A stretch of 64,000 nt of DNA from the NCBI GenBank assembly GCA_047495785.1, contig JBLDXI010000001.1, positions 1 through 64,000 of the forward strand. Reading direction: 5' to 3'. The notes under the pieces are model-generated. The model searched no databases. It saw only the letters and a program-made list of their open reading frames with translations, and was not told where the DNA came from. Shown in pieces: positions 49,792 to 64,000 of this stretch. Numbering within the stretch: the stretch's first letter is position 1; every line of letters begins with the position of its first letter. The stretch is from Lepidodermella squamata. Its lineage: Eukaryota; Gastrotricha. The position numbers and the translations under genes are program-made.

Positions 49792-52700
49792 ATGGCTGAG
49801 TTTAATTGGTTCGATGTTAGCGCTGTTGCGCAGAGTGATATATACTTAGTTAGCGGGTCACACAGTGGCTCTATATCAGTTGTAGGCGATAACCAGGTTC
49901 GTTCTTATTTTTTCCTGTTGGTCAGCTGACATTTAGTGACGTTTTTTACTATTCCGTTCTTAGGCTTTCAGGTTTCAAACTCAGCTACACACCTCCCCTG
50001 TCACTGCTCTATCTATTATCGATGACTCTGATATCTATATTAGATTTGCTTCCGGAGACAGCAGTGGTTGTGTGAAAGTCACGAGCATTTTTCGGAATTT
50101 GGATGATCAACAGGTATCAGGCTTGATAAAATATCAGCTCACCATTGTTCTTTAGCTTCTATTTTCTTGATAGACATCGAATCTGAAGATTGAATATGAA
50201 TATCAGCTGAGTGATTGCATTTGTCAAATAGCCAGCTGCTATCCCAAACACGCCTGTATATGTCTTGTAACTTCGCAGGCGAACTTCGTTTCGCTCAACT
50301 GGAGGTCGCATGAAGTTCGCCATGTCCAGTTATTTTGTGGAACGTGAGTTAAACGCTTTTTTGTGTTCATCATACTGTCATAAATATTTATAGTCAGCAT
50401 CGGCAATATATGGACTTCGGTGTGGCATATAATCGGCGTCTTGATATTGCTTACGTAGCCTTTATTACCAAGGTTAACGTTAAGCTATTGATCATAGATA
50501 CGATGACAATGTCCATCATCAATCTATGTAGTATTGATTGCTTTGACCGACCACTTGCGAAGCGCTGGATAAAATTGGCATGGTATTGTGAACGGTTCCT
50601 ACTGTGTTACACATCGGATTTTGTTGCTGTATTTGACCCGGTATCGTATTCTACAGTCAATACTATCAACATGTCGAACAACACTGAAATTTTGCTAATG
50701 ACAATCAAATACTCGGATGCCTTTCTAGTAACTTCAAAACCTTGTCTTGACATGACAACTAAACGGAATTTTTCTTACGAGAGCCTCTCTTCGCGCGAGC
50801 TGCTGTTGATTAAAAATCAGCCGCCAATGCAAGAAGCTGATGTAAACATTGAAATCGTCTCGGAAGAAGCTGAACCTCCGAATTCTTCTGAAAATCAAGA
50901 GGAAATAGTCGCTGAGGAAGTGTGCGATGAAAATGTTGAAAACGAGGAAGAAATTTCTTCCAGTTCTTCTTCTCCGAAGGAATCCCAAGAAGGCCTTGCA
51001 CATTTTGACGCATCTGATTGCTTTCCAAAACTCCCAGAATGGGTGGAACGAATTCCTCTTACTGACCCACCATTATTGCATGGACAATTTGCCTCGGATT
51101 CTAACTTGCGCACTGATATCTCGCACGTGGCTGAATCTCCTATCCGTGAATATGCCAATACATTTTCCCATCCATCTGGAGATGACGAAAACGTTGAAGT
51201 TCCGCATCGTTCGCATCCCGAAGCATCGCCTATCAGGCCTGCATTCAGCGCCGACGACCGATTGATGAAGCTATTTTTCCCCGCAGATTATGATAATGAG
51301 TGCCCTTTTCCGTCTCAACCGGCTGAATCAACTGAAGAATTGTCTCAACAGGAAATTATTGCGGAAAAGACAGATTTAGTCGAGGATCTAGAAAAGCCAA
51401 CGGAAAGCATCCCGAACGTTAATTTTCTGGAATACTGGCCCGTTTGGCTTGACATGCCGCTGGCCTGGTCGAGTTCAGTGACCAGCTCGGGTCCTGGCGC
51501 TGTGCTGTTTGGCGCCACTCGACCCACCAGTATTTCGATTTCACGACATCACATTTACGTGACAGATTCGGCAAATCGATTGTCCTACGCCAGCCTTGAT
51601 TTCAAATCCTGCCAATGGCACATAGCAGCCGATGCTACGCCCGCTGACCAGGTTTCCACCTCACCGTCGGGTGATATTCTTTGGCTTCTTCGATCAGGTA
51701 GCGTGTTTGCGGCGCAACTAGTTTCACCATCCGCCCCAGTCGGCAGCAGATGGGAGCGCATTATGCTTGACGTGTCTTTCATTCATGTAACGGAAGGTCG
51801 CGCTTTTTACATCCGGAGGGACGGCGCCCTAATGATGCAGAGCGGCCTGTCTAATCGCCGCCCATCCTATGTGTCTGTACAGCTTCACACACCGTTTCGA
51901 TTAAAATCCATCGTAGTTGCGGGTTTCGATGTTTGGGGGCAGTGTGCCGACGGTCGCATTGCTTTCAACAATCGACTTCTTGGTAATTCGTCGGCGAAAC
52001 CGAACGTTCAGCTGACAAGACGGGACGAAGCCTACGCCGGTGAATGGCAGGTTGATAAGCACTGCCCACCGGATGCAAGCCGGGTTACGGCAATATTCCC
52101 TGGCCCATTCAACAGCGTAGTTGTCGCCGACGAACATTGTCGCATTTGGATGCGACGATCGTCGACAACGCCGTCGTTTTGTCTTGCTGACATGTTATTG
52201 CCCGTTTCCAAGCACAAATGTCCGGAAGAGTGGTGGCTGGTGAGTGTCTTCACCAATTTATAAGTTATCGCTTAATTCGTTGTCTTATAACTCCAGGTAC
52301 CGATGCCGCGTAACCAAGACAGCCAGGCTGAAGCAGCTAGCTCCCCAAAGGCTTGGCCACTCTACGCTGCTGCGTGCAAAGACACGATGGTTGTTACTTC
52401 GCCATCGGCGGCATCCGGGGCCTTGCAATTGTATCTAAGCAAGGGTCATATGCTAGGCCAACAACTGCGGCGACTTCGACCAAATGGCTCGGCACTGACA
52501 TCTCGATGGCGATCCGTGCATTTGGTTGAATCATTGACACGAGACGATTTAGCCGAGGAATATGATGATACCGACGAACAACTGTTGCCGCGAGCTGAAA
52601 AGCCGACCCATCGTCGGCGGACCTTCGCCTGGCTGGTCGGTGAAACGGGTGAACTTCTGCGCCTTGATATGGCGACTCTAAACGCGGTTAGCCCTTCACC

Positions 52701-53634
52701 CATCCAACTTCGTGGTTCTAACGTCAAACTGGTCTCAGTCGGTAAACATGTCACTTGGGTGCTACTTGACGATGGCAATGTTTGGGCGTGCCATCATGAC
52801 TCTGAGGTTGACCGGTGGGCGCAATTGGATCTAGCACAGTTGGCTGATGAATTTCTGCCAATCATCGACATAGCAGTTGGGCCGCGTCTTGTTTGGATAT
52901 TAACTGCTTCAGGAGCATTATTCTTCCGCATCGGCGTCAACATTATTTCTTCAAACGCCTCCTCCCAGCCTGCGCTGTGTCGTTTGACTGATGATGCGAC
53001 ATCAGGGGTGGCCGATGTACCGCTGCGACGGATATATGCGTCGCCCTCAAACGATTGGATGCTGTTCGCGTTACCAGCTGCGGGAAATACCGGTGTTAAA
53101 CCAGTTTTGAGGTCGTCGAAAAATTCGATGCACAATTCAGATTACAGCTTAGCGCCTCTTGCCCGTCTCGGTATTAATGCCGATGTCCCTATAGGTGCTT
53201 TGTGGCACCCGGTTATTGGTGGCCCGCCTATGGCTGACCTTGCCTTATCGGCCTCCGCCGGGCTCTTCGGCATTCCTGACCTATCTGTTGTGAATAGCGA
53301 GCCTAAAACTTTGAATAAGTCGCATGGATCAAGCAGCAGTTTGACCGCCTCAACTAGTCCGGCACCTTCACAACCGGCTTCTGTAGTCTATTGGCGAGCT
53401 GGTGTTCAACAGAAGGATCCTACCGGATCGTATTGGCGTAAAGTTGTTGATGGAGTAAGTCACGTTTCTGTCGGTGATTCGCATGCACAGCTGTGTTTGA
53501 TCGGTAGCGACGGTTCGTTTTACGTCCATGCAGTGTGTTGTTTGGCAAACGATCTTGCAGTTGAAGATGACGCTAGATCGACCCGGAGTCGGGTCCGCGC
53601 CGAAACCGAACCCGCTGGCTGGGAACTGATTTGA
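49792..53634 (+). CDS. TECPR2: TECPR2-like tectonin beta-propeller autophagy/ER-export adaptor
   Basis: Five exons, 49792-49896, 49964-50113, 50174-50343, 50394-52239 and 52297-53634, join in phase to 1,202 residues (human 1,411). The ATG is the first in frame after an upstream TGA. The N-terminal third has WD-type propeller strands (DIYLVSGSHSGSISVVG, FASGDSSGCVKV). A long acidic, Ser/Glu-rich linker follows (about residues 180-470). The C-terminal half holds tectonin (TECPR) repeats with W-containing blades such as GSYWRKVVDGVSHVSVG. The last residues, GWELI, match the extreme C-terminal LC3-interacting motif of vertebrate TECPR2 (WEVI). TECPR2 links Atg8-family proteins to ER exit sites and lysosomal targeting. 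Function here is inferred from this shared layout and tail. Confidence 0.85.
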
Positions 53635-53718
53635 ATTATTTTAAAATACATCGCTCATTGATCGTTTCAATTTGGATATTTCTTGCTAATTTTGTCATAT
53701 AAAATTGATTATTTGATC

Positions 53719-53732
53719 AATAAATGAATAAA
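53719..53732 (+). terminator. Poly(A) signals of TECPR2
   Basis: Two AATAAA motifs (53719-53724 and 53727-53732) about 85 bases after the stop, on the coding strand. Confidence 0.6.
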
Positions 53733-53906
53733 TGAAAGAAGATATCCACTTTTTGGCGGTTGGGTACCTCCTCAGATCGATGACATAATTAAAAGTAGTC
53801 CAGCTTCAAGTTAATCAAAAAATAGTCACGCCGTATGTAATAACGCCGACAATATCATCTGCCAGCCGATCTAACAATCTACGATATAACACCTTTTTCT
53901 ATTGTA

Positions 53907-54521
53907 GGTACCGTCAAACGGGGCGTCTTTGCCAGCCGGGGTCACTTTTCCACAGAAAAATGGGGCGACTTTCGCATATCTCAGAGTTATCCAGATGAAG
54001 ACCCCTTGAGTGGGATACCGTCGGAAAGCCCACGAAAAGACCAACTGGAAGGCCTTGAACATACTTCAGCCTTTCACAATACCTGGTGATTAAACACAGG
54101 TAAAGTTGAACGAAATAACACAGTTTTCGGCAGAATTTAGATGACTCTAGGTGTGATCAAAATGAAATAACCTTGTCATTTTCGAGCAGTCCCAGACACA
54201 AGCTATCCAGCGGTACCCCACTTGAGAGGTATCCGGCTTTCTACCTGCGGTTTGAGTTAGGGCAAAGTCACCCCATCTGCATCTAAACAGTACACAGGGT
54301 CACTTTGCCACACTTCCATGTCAATTATTAAGTTAAATTCGGCTCAAACAGTTCCACAACAGATACCTATAATGAAATTCTCCAACATCAGGGCTTTCCA
54401 CTGACATCGTACTTGATATGTCTCATGCCTGAAAAAATGGCATCGTGTGTGATCTAAACTCGATCGCAAAAACCTATGGCAATGTCACCCACTGGCTTAA
54501 GTCGCCCCATTTGACGGTACC
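53907..54521. mobile_element. 615-base MITE-like element with terminal inverted repeats
   Basis: The left end GGTACCGTCAAACGGGGCG is matched by the reverse complement of the right end (GGTACCGTCAAATGGGGCG), and similarity continues for about 35 bases (CTT..GCCAG..GGG). Inside, shorter blocks such as GGGCAAAGTCACCCC and GGGTCACTTTGCC echo the ends. There is no transposase frame, so it is non-autonomous. A clear target-site duplication was not seen. It sits between the convergent TECPR2 and aconitase genes. Confidence 0.75.
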
Positions 54522-55585
54522 TGAGATGCAAGCTCCGAAACAAGGGAAAATATGAATTTGCGTGCCTTCCCTTCCTTAAAACTCGAAGAGGTGAAGTCAA
54601 ATAAAGCTGTTCAATACCTCGTATAATTAACGCCTGAAAACGATCTGCACTGACTTTTGATGACTTTTGATGCAGCTGATTCTTCCATGCTTGTTTTCGA
54701 ATTAGCACGAATCTGCATTTTTTATTTCGCATCAGATATTTGCGTATGATGATATCAGGTATGATCAAATGCGTAGGTATCAAATCACGGTGTGCTATAA
54801 ACAAACTGCGGCATTCCACGCAATGAGCAAATCTGGTGACATGATTTCCGAAAAACGACTTTTGCATCTTTAGCCGCATTATTAAAACCCGGTGATTCTA
54901 AAAACTAGTAAATAGTAGCTGAAAACCAGCCGTCTTTGTCAGCAATTATTTATAATATCGAGATTGTCTCTGCACCTCGGGCATTTTCATTAGCTTTATT
55001 TGCAGTTGGTTTGCAGTTACCTATATAGTTTTTAGTTGCGTGTTTCATGTTAACGGCTTATCATCTTAGTGTCTGCATAAGATCCGCACACGAGTTCATG
55101 AAATAACGGCCTTAATGCCGGGTTGCCCTGGCTGTCGTGAAGTATTTGGTATTTCCAGTTCATATCCAAATGACAAGATCATTATGTGCTGAAAATAAAT
55201 TATTCAACTTGCGGAGATAGGGTAATCCAAGAGACCATGGGCCGATTATGGTTTTAGTCGGTAGCTTTATTAAGGTGCTTTAAAAATCACACAACTCTCA
55301 ATAGGCTGTAATCAGTGGTCGCAAAATAAAAATAAAGCTCATGTCTACTTTCAAGGATCAGTGCATCAACAGAGTGGTTGTGGAACCTGATATTTCGAGA
55401 GAATTTTAATATCCTTATCACCGATGCTCGTGATACACGGGGATGATGGATGAACTAAAGAAAAGCAAGCACAATAATTATATTGTCTATCATATGTCGA
55501 AGGTACAATAGGCAGTCTTCGAGTCATTCACAATACGGTGTCAGTCAGTCAAAATTTTTAAGTTCTACTTCAACAATGGAGGAGT
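54522..55585. other. Intergenic, 3' of aconitase
   Basis: No supportable gene. A 141-codon minus frame at 54454-54879 overlaps the end of the MITE-like element, has no recognisable motif and is rich in basic residues; I regard it as chance. A minus-strand AATAAA near 55268 could serve aconitase. Confidence 0.45.
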
Positions 55586-58081
55586 TTATTTTTTCAGGAC
55601 TTTGGCCATGTGATTGAGAGCCGAGCCGGCACGGAACCACTCGATCTGGCCTTCGTTCATCGAATGACGAAGTTCAATCTTCTCGGTCTGGCCGTTCTTG
55701 TGCTTGATGACGGCGTGCAATGCAGATCCAGGTGCCAAGTTCTTCAGGCCGACAATGCTGATGCGGTCATCGGGCTGGATGCGGTCGTAATCGGCCGGGT
55801 TAGCGAAAGTCAACGGCAGCATACCTTGCTTTTTCAGATTGGTTTCATGAATGCGAGCGAACGAGCGAACGATGATAGCGCGACCGCCAAGATGACGGGG
55901 TTCGAGGGCGGCATGTTCTCGGCTGGAACCTTCACCGTAGTTCTCATCACCAACGACAACCCACGGGATTTGCTTCGCCTTGTAGTCGCGCGCAGTTTCG
56001 GGCACAGTGCCGTACTTGCCAGTCAGCTGGTTCTTAAGCTTGTTCATCTCGTTGTTTTCGTAATTGACAGCTCCAATAAACATGTTGTTGGAGATGTTGT
56101 CAAGGTGACCACGGTATCGCAGCCACTTTCCTGCAGCGCTGATGTGATCGGTGGTGCACTTGCCCTTGATCTTCATGAGAACAAGCGCGTCCTCGATGTC
56201 CTTACCGTCCCAAGCGGCAAACGGTGACAGAAGCTGAAGGCGCTCTGATTGAGGGTCGACTTTAACGCTGACTTTGGATCCGTCTTCAGGCGGTCCCTGG
56301 TACGTGTTCTCACCGGCATCGAAGCCCTTTGTGGGCAGCTCGTCGCCAGCTGGAGCAGCCAGCTTAAACTTTTTGCCGTCTTTACCAACCAACTCGTCGG
56401 TGAGAGGGTTGAAGTCGAGACGACCGGCGATAGCGAGTGCGGTCGTGATTTCGGGTGACGCGACGTAGGCATGGGTAGCCGGATTTGCGTCGTTGCGGCC
56501 GGTGAAGTTACGGTTGTACGATGTGACAATCGTGTTCTTTTCGCCCTTCTTGATGTCCTTGCGGTCCCACTGGCCAATGCATGGGCCACAGGCGTTGGCA
56601 AGCACGACAGCGCCAGCGTCGCGGAAAGTTTTAGACAAACCGTCGCGCTCTATTGTGGCGCGGATTTGCTCAGACCCAGGGGTAACAGTGAACGATCCCT
56701 TGAACTTAACGCCATGATCTAAAGCAGAACGAGCGACCGAGGCAGCGCGGCTCATGTCCTCGTATGACGAGTTCGTGCAAGAACCGATGAGGCCAACACT
56801 AGCAAACAATCAGAAGTTCATATGGGGAATTCGACAAAGACTCGACTCACCGAACATCAAGAGGCCAGCCGTTCTTGTTCGCTGCCTCTTTCAGCTTCGA
56901 AATCGGAGTAGCCAAATCAGGAGTGAAAGGCCCGTTTACGTGTGGTTCAAGAGTATCGAGATTCAACTCAATAACCTGATCATACTGAGCGCCGCTGTCA
57001 GAAGTTAACACGTGTTTGTTTCTGTAGGAAAAATAATATTATACTTTTTCGCATTGCTATCAATAACGCATACTGATCGGCCAAGTCAGCTATCGGTCTG
57101 CGACCTGTGGCCTCGAGGTAGGCACGCATGCGGTGGTTGTAAGGGAAAACTGAGGTAGTGGCACCGATTTCAGCACCCATGTTGCAGATAGTGCCCATTC
57201 CAGTGCATGAAATTGAGTCGACACCGGGACCAAAATACTCAACAATGGCACCCGTGCCACCCTTCACGGTGAGAATGCCCGCGACCTTAAGGATGATATC
57301 TTTAGGCGATGCCCACTGGGACAGTTTTCCAGTTAGTTTCACGCCGATGACCTTGGGGCATTTCAACTCCCAAGGCATACCCGCCATGACATCGACGGCG
57401 TCAGCACCTCCAACACCGATGCACAGACCACCAAGACCACCGCCATTAGGCGTGTGACTGTCGGTACCAATCATCAACAAGCCAGGAAAACAGTAGTTTT
57501 CAAGCAGAATCTGGTGAATAATGCCAGAGCCAGGACGCCAGAAGCCAATGCCGTATTTAGCTCCAGCAGATGCCAGGAAGTCATATACTTCTTTATTAAT
57601 AACTTTCGCACGCTTTAAATCCTGATCGGCTCCTACTTGTGCCTCGATAAGATGGTCACAGTGGATGGTCGATGGAACACATACACGGGGCAGACCGCTA
57701 GAGATAAATTGCAGCACTGCCATCTGAAAAAAGCATTCTAGAAATTCAAATTAATCGAAAGTATGCTAAGACCTGGGCAGTGGCATCTTGCATAGCAACT
57801 CGATCGGGACGCAAACGAAGGTAAGAAACGCCACGCTTGATTTCTTGACCAGCGGGATCGTCCAAGTGACCATACAAAATTTTCTCAGACAGCGTCAAAG
57901 GGCGATTCAAGCTAATTGTATTCATCATATTCATCGAGGAAAAATAATTTTATTCAACTGCTTACCGCTTCTTTACGATATCCAAGTTCTTGGCTAACTT
58001 ATCATACGAGAGAACAGTGTTCTTCTCAAAGTTGCTCATGGCGACTTTTGCCGCCTGGAACGTAATTTTTCCAAGCCTCAT
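55586..58081 (-). CDS. ACO2: Aconitate hydratase, mitochondrial
   Basis: Five exons, 57966-58081, 57773-57911, 57074-57723, 56851-57021 and 55586-56798, join in phase to 762 residues (human ACO2 780). The enzyme isomerises citrate to isocitrate in the TCA cycle. The three [4Fe-4S] cysteines are present: C366 (GSCTNSS), C429 and C432 ([10 protein letters not shown]), with the same spacing as in human ACO2 (385, 448, 451). Other family blocks include [43 protein letters not shown] and [20 protein letters not shown]. The N-terminus before AKVAMSNFE is about 18 residues shorter than in human ACO2, but it is basic and could be a short targeting sequence. The TAA stop lies inside AATAAA. The gene is divergent from HIPK. 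Confidence 0.95.
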
Positions 58082-60061
58082 TTTGCTTAACTAGCCTAGA
58101 TAACAAAAGAGATTAAAATAAGAAATAAGGCGAACCAGAAAAATCTTGATTTCTGAGCAGCTCTAAAAGAAATCCTGGACTTATCAACAGAAGGCAACTC
58201 ACTCACTATTATGATCAGCTCACTATTATTACGCGCCACGCTGTGTGACTATTACGGTGACACTGGCTGCCTGCCAGTGGAACGTGCTAATCTACCTGTC
58301 AACGCACGTTCTTCTATCGCGGTAATAAAGCCTGGAACGACACCCGCAGCTTCGCGCCCAAACTTGGGTCCTCTAAAGCCATTCGCCAATGTGCAGCAGA
58401 ATCCATGGATTGAATAAGAGATAAGAGCCCCGGATTATGTAGTTATTTTTTAACAGAGGTTAAATGAGCACATGTGAAAACCATACCTTGCGATGAACGG
58501 GTTGGTCTAATACCTCAGAAAATTATGCTGAAGGACACCACCAAAATGGTGAATGGGCCTAAATCCATTACCTATTGAGTATTGGATTGGTCAAAGGTCA
58601 AAGATTCTAGTAGTAGCAGAAGTAGATATTATGAGTAAAGATTTTAATAACGCACTCATAAGGAAATATATAAGCGTATAAGCATAAGAAAAATAATAAT
58701 CATTGACAGTCACAAATGAGCAAACGACCGTTTGGGATCAGGGATAAAGCAATCCAGGTTTGCAATCGTTGGCACCCAAGGCAAGGAAATCCTCGACGGC
58801 TCTTGATCATTGCCTATCCAACACACTTCATTTGGGGGTTGACACTGGCGTACTGAAAAAATCATTGAAAAAAGCATGACACTCTCAAAACAAATGGCGC
58901 GAAAAGCGGACCTGGAACCTGCTGAAAGACGACCTGGGCGCAGATGGCGCAAAAACGATCAAAAATCTCGAGCGTCATAGCGGCATTTTTCAATTTTTCG
59001 TGAGCGTAATTTTGTTATAAGAATATTTTATGTTTTAAAATTGTTATTCTATTAATTTTTGATACGAATATACTAGAAATTAAAACAAAAGGCCTTTTAG
59101 GGAGTATCAAAGAGGTCGCGAGAAAATGCCCGGGTGATGTTTGGAACGGAATAACATTGGCGAGGCCTCGGAGTCCTATAGATAGGGACAGTGGTAGAGG
59201 TAGAAGATGTCCAGTCTGTAGCTACACCATGCAAGTTTCTGAAATTACTTGGGCTGACTTGTGAGTTTATGCTTGGTGGTGAGTGGTGAGCATTTAGTGA
59301 GATTGGAATGGAACTACCTTCTAACTTTTCTTACCTAACTTCTGAAAACAACATTTGATCCTAGACCCCCGACGCTTGCATTATGATTCGTGTCTATCGA
59401 GTGCTGTATCTTGAATATAGCATTGACTATTGACGCGCTTGTTACTCGGGTAATTTACAAGCGCATTATTAATCTAAAATCTCTAATCTGTTAAAAGCTG
59501 TTTGAGAGGAAGTATAAAGTATATATACTAGTATATAGGCTTCTGACTTCCATTGTCTTACTGTCTTACTTTTTACTATCTTCCTTGTGAAAGACACGGC
59601 CATTTGCTAGCCTAGTGCCGATCTGATGTAGAATGGGCTTCAGCGTCCGCATTCCATCGATTCGCGAATGAAAAGGCAAAAGGCCTTGGGTAGTACTCAA
59701 TAATGCTGTTCGACAGTCAACAGCTACTTCTTATTGGCCATTCGCTACAATAATTCAGCCGTAACGATAAATAGTTCCTAATGCTGCCAGCAACTTGTCC
59801 CCATTAATAGTAAAATTTCTTCATCTTCGGAATTAAAATACCTAAGTACCCTTGGCTAATAGAGATTATTCTGACATTCTGAATGATTGTGCATTCTGGC
59901 TTGATTGAAACTTGTACACATAGCTCGTGCTTTACATGTCGATTGCTCTTAGTTTTATATGTTGAAATTTTAATTAGATCCTCGAAGACCTAATTGACCT
60001 AGTTGATTTAAACAGTCGGTTGATGAATATTAAATGGTGATTTTCATTCTTTTTAGGCTAG
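58082..60061. other. About 2 kb between aconitase and HIPK starts
   Basis: No gene supported. Short frames at 58211-58417 (plus) and 58710-58952 (minus) have no family signature. The region must hold both promoters and probably a 5' untranslated exon or trans-splice acceptor of HIPK: CTTTTTAG ends at 60057, four bases before the ATG. Confidence 0.45.
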
Positions 60062-63470
<3,409 letters not shown>

Positions 63471-64000
63471 TTGAACTTCATCGCCGTCCTTTATATTTGA
63501 ACTGAAAAATCATTATTATAATCAATTACGACTTCTACTTCACACTACTACAACTACTATCTGTTACCGTTATTTACCAAATTTTAATTGCAGACACACA
63601 ACACACACCGTCTCGATGAGCTCGGAGCTTTTCTTTACATACAGCTATAGCAGAATCGAAATATCTATCGTATGAATGTATCAATTCACATCCTTATACC
63701 CGTGTAGCTGCGTGTTGAAGGGTTTTGTTGAGCGCACCTTTCGTTCTTTATATTCGGATTAAACAAACGTGAAAGAAACAGTGATAAGTCATGTACAGAT
63801 GTTTGTACAATGTTGCTGTGTGTCGGGTGGTTTTCTCATTCTATCTTTTTTTCTCTGCTTCTCTCTTTTCTTCTCTCTTTATGTTATAACGGTTTTCTCT
63901 TGTTTTGTTTCTGGTTGGTCACGCGCTGACGATTTTGATGATGAGAAGTTGATGAAAAATGATTATATATATCTATAAAATTACAAATATATATGTTTAC
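63471..64000 (+). other. HIPK 3' untranslated region and window end
   Basis: No further gene. ATTAAA at 63758-63763, about 290 bases after the stop, is the best poly(A) signal seen. The 63840-63910 stretch is pyrimidine rich. Confidence 0.45.

Noticed and set aside
54454-54879. 141-codon minus-strand open frame
   Set aside because: It overlaps the end of the MITE-like element, has no motif, and shows composition typical of chance frames.
58211-58417. 68-codon plus-strand frame between aconitase and HIPK
   Set aside because: No family signature, no exon partners in phase; probably chance.

Overview
This is eukaryotic, almost certainly animal, DNA. Genes are split by short GT-AG introns (mostly 40-135 bases) and code for animal families: HIPK kinase, TECPR2, ANKMY2, mitochondrial aconitase, a lamin-tail protein and a small heat-shock protein with two alpha-crystallin domains. 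Within animals the best clue is that heat-shock protein: two alpha-crystallin domains after an N-terminus resembling flatworm p40/Tsp36 egg antigens. A flatworm-like lineage is therefore plausible but not shown. No rRNA, tRNA, CRISPR array or bacterial-type operon was seen.

Layout. Positions 1-35614 (minus strand) hold one giant gene whose 3' end lies outside the window. Read from its 5' end it has a signal-peptide exon (35532-35614), six diverged two-cysteine domains (31337-35473), an 885-base intron with tiny Thr-rich linker exons or relics (30452-31336), 23 almost identical 716-base units each coding for one 171-residue domain (array B, 14086-30436), then at least 7.8 copies of a 1812-base unit coding for three different domains, 506 residues (array A, 1-14085). 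About 8,970 residues and roughly 52 domains are encoded here. The domains look like discoidin/F5-8C-type modules joined by Thr/Pro-rich mucin-like linkers, so the product is most likely a huge secreted matrix, mucus or adhesive protein.

From 36287 to 41056 lie a lamin-tail-domain gene, a small coiled-coil gene and a gag-like retroelement remnant, all minus strand, with about 1.8 kb of apparently gene-free DNA containing a hexamer repeat and a 25-base palindrome. The rest is ordinary single-copy DNA: an unrecognised 193-residue gene (42026-42723, plus), the two-domain small heat-shock protein (43838-45886, plus), ANKMY2 (47290-49070, minus), TECPR2 (49792-53634, plus), a 615-base MITE-like element (53907-54521), mitochondrial aconitase (55586-58081, minus) and a HIPK-family kinase (60062-63470, plus). 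ANKMY2/TECPR2 and aconitase/HIPK are divergent pairs. TECPR2/aconitase and heat-shock/ANKMY2 are convergent.

The single-copy genes are not an obvious functional cluster: cilium-linked MYND protein, autophagy/ER-export adaptor, TCA enzyme, nuclear kinase, chaperone. The remarkable object is the giant repeat gene. Its two arrays are nearly identical unit to unit, introns included, whereas its 5' domains are heavily diverged.
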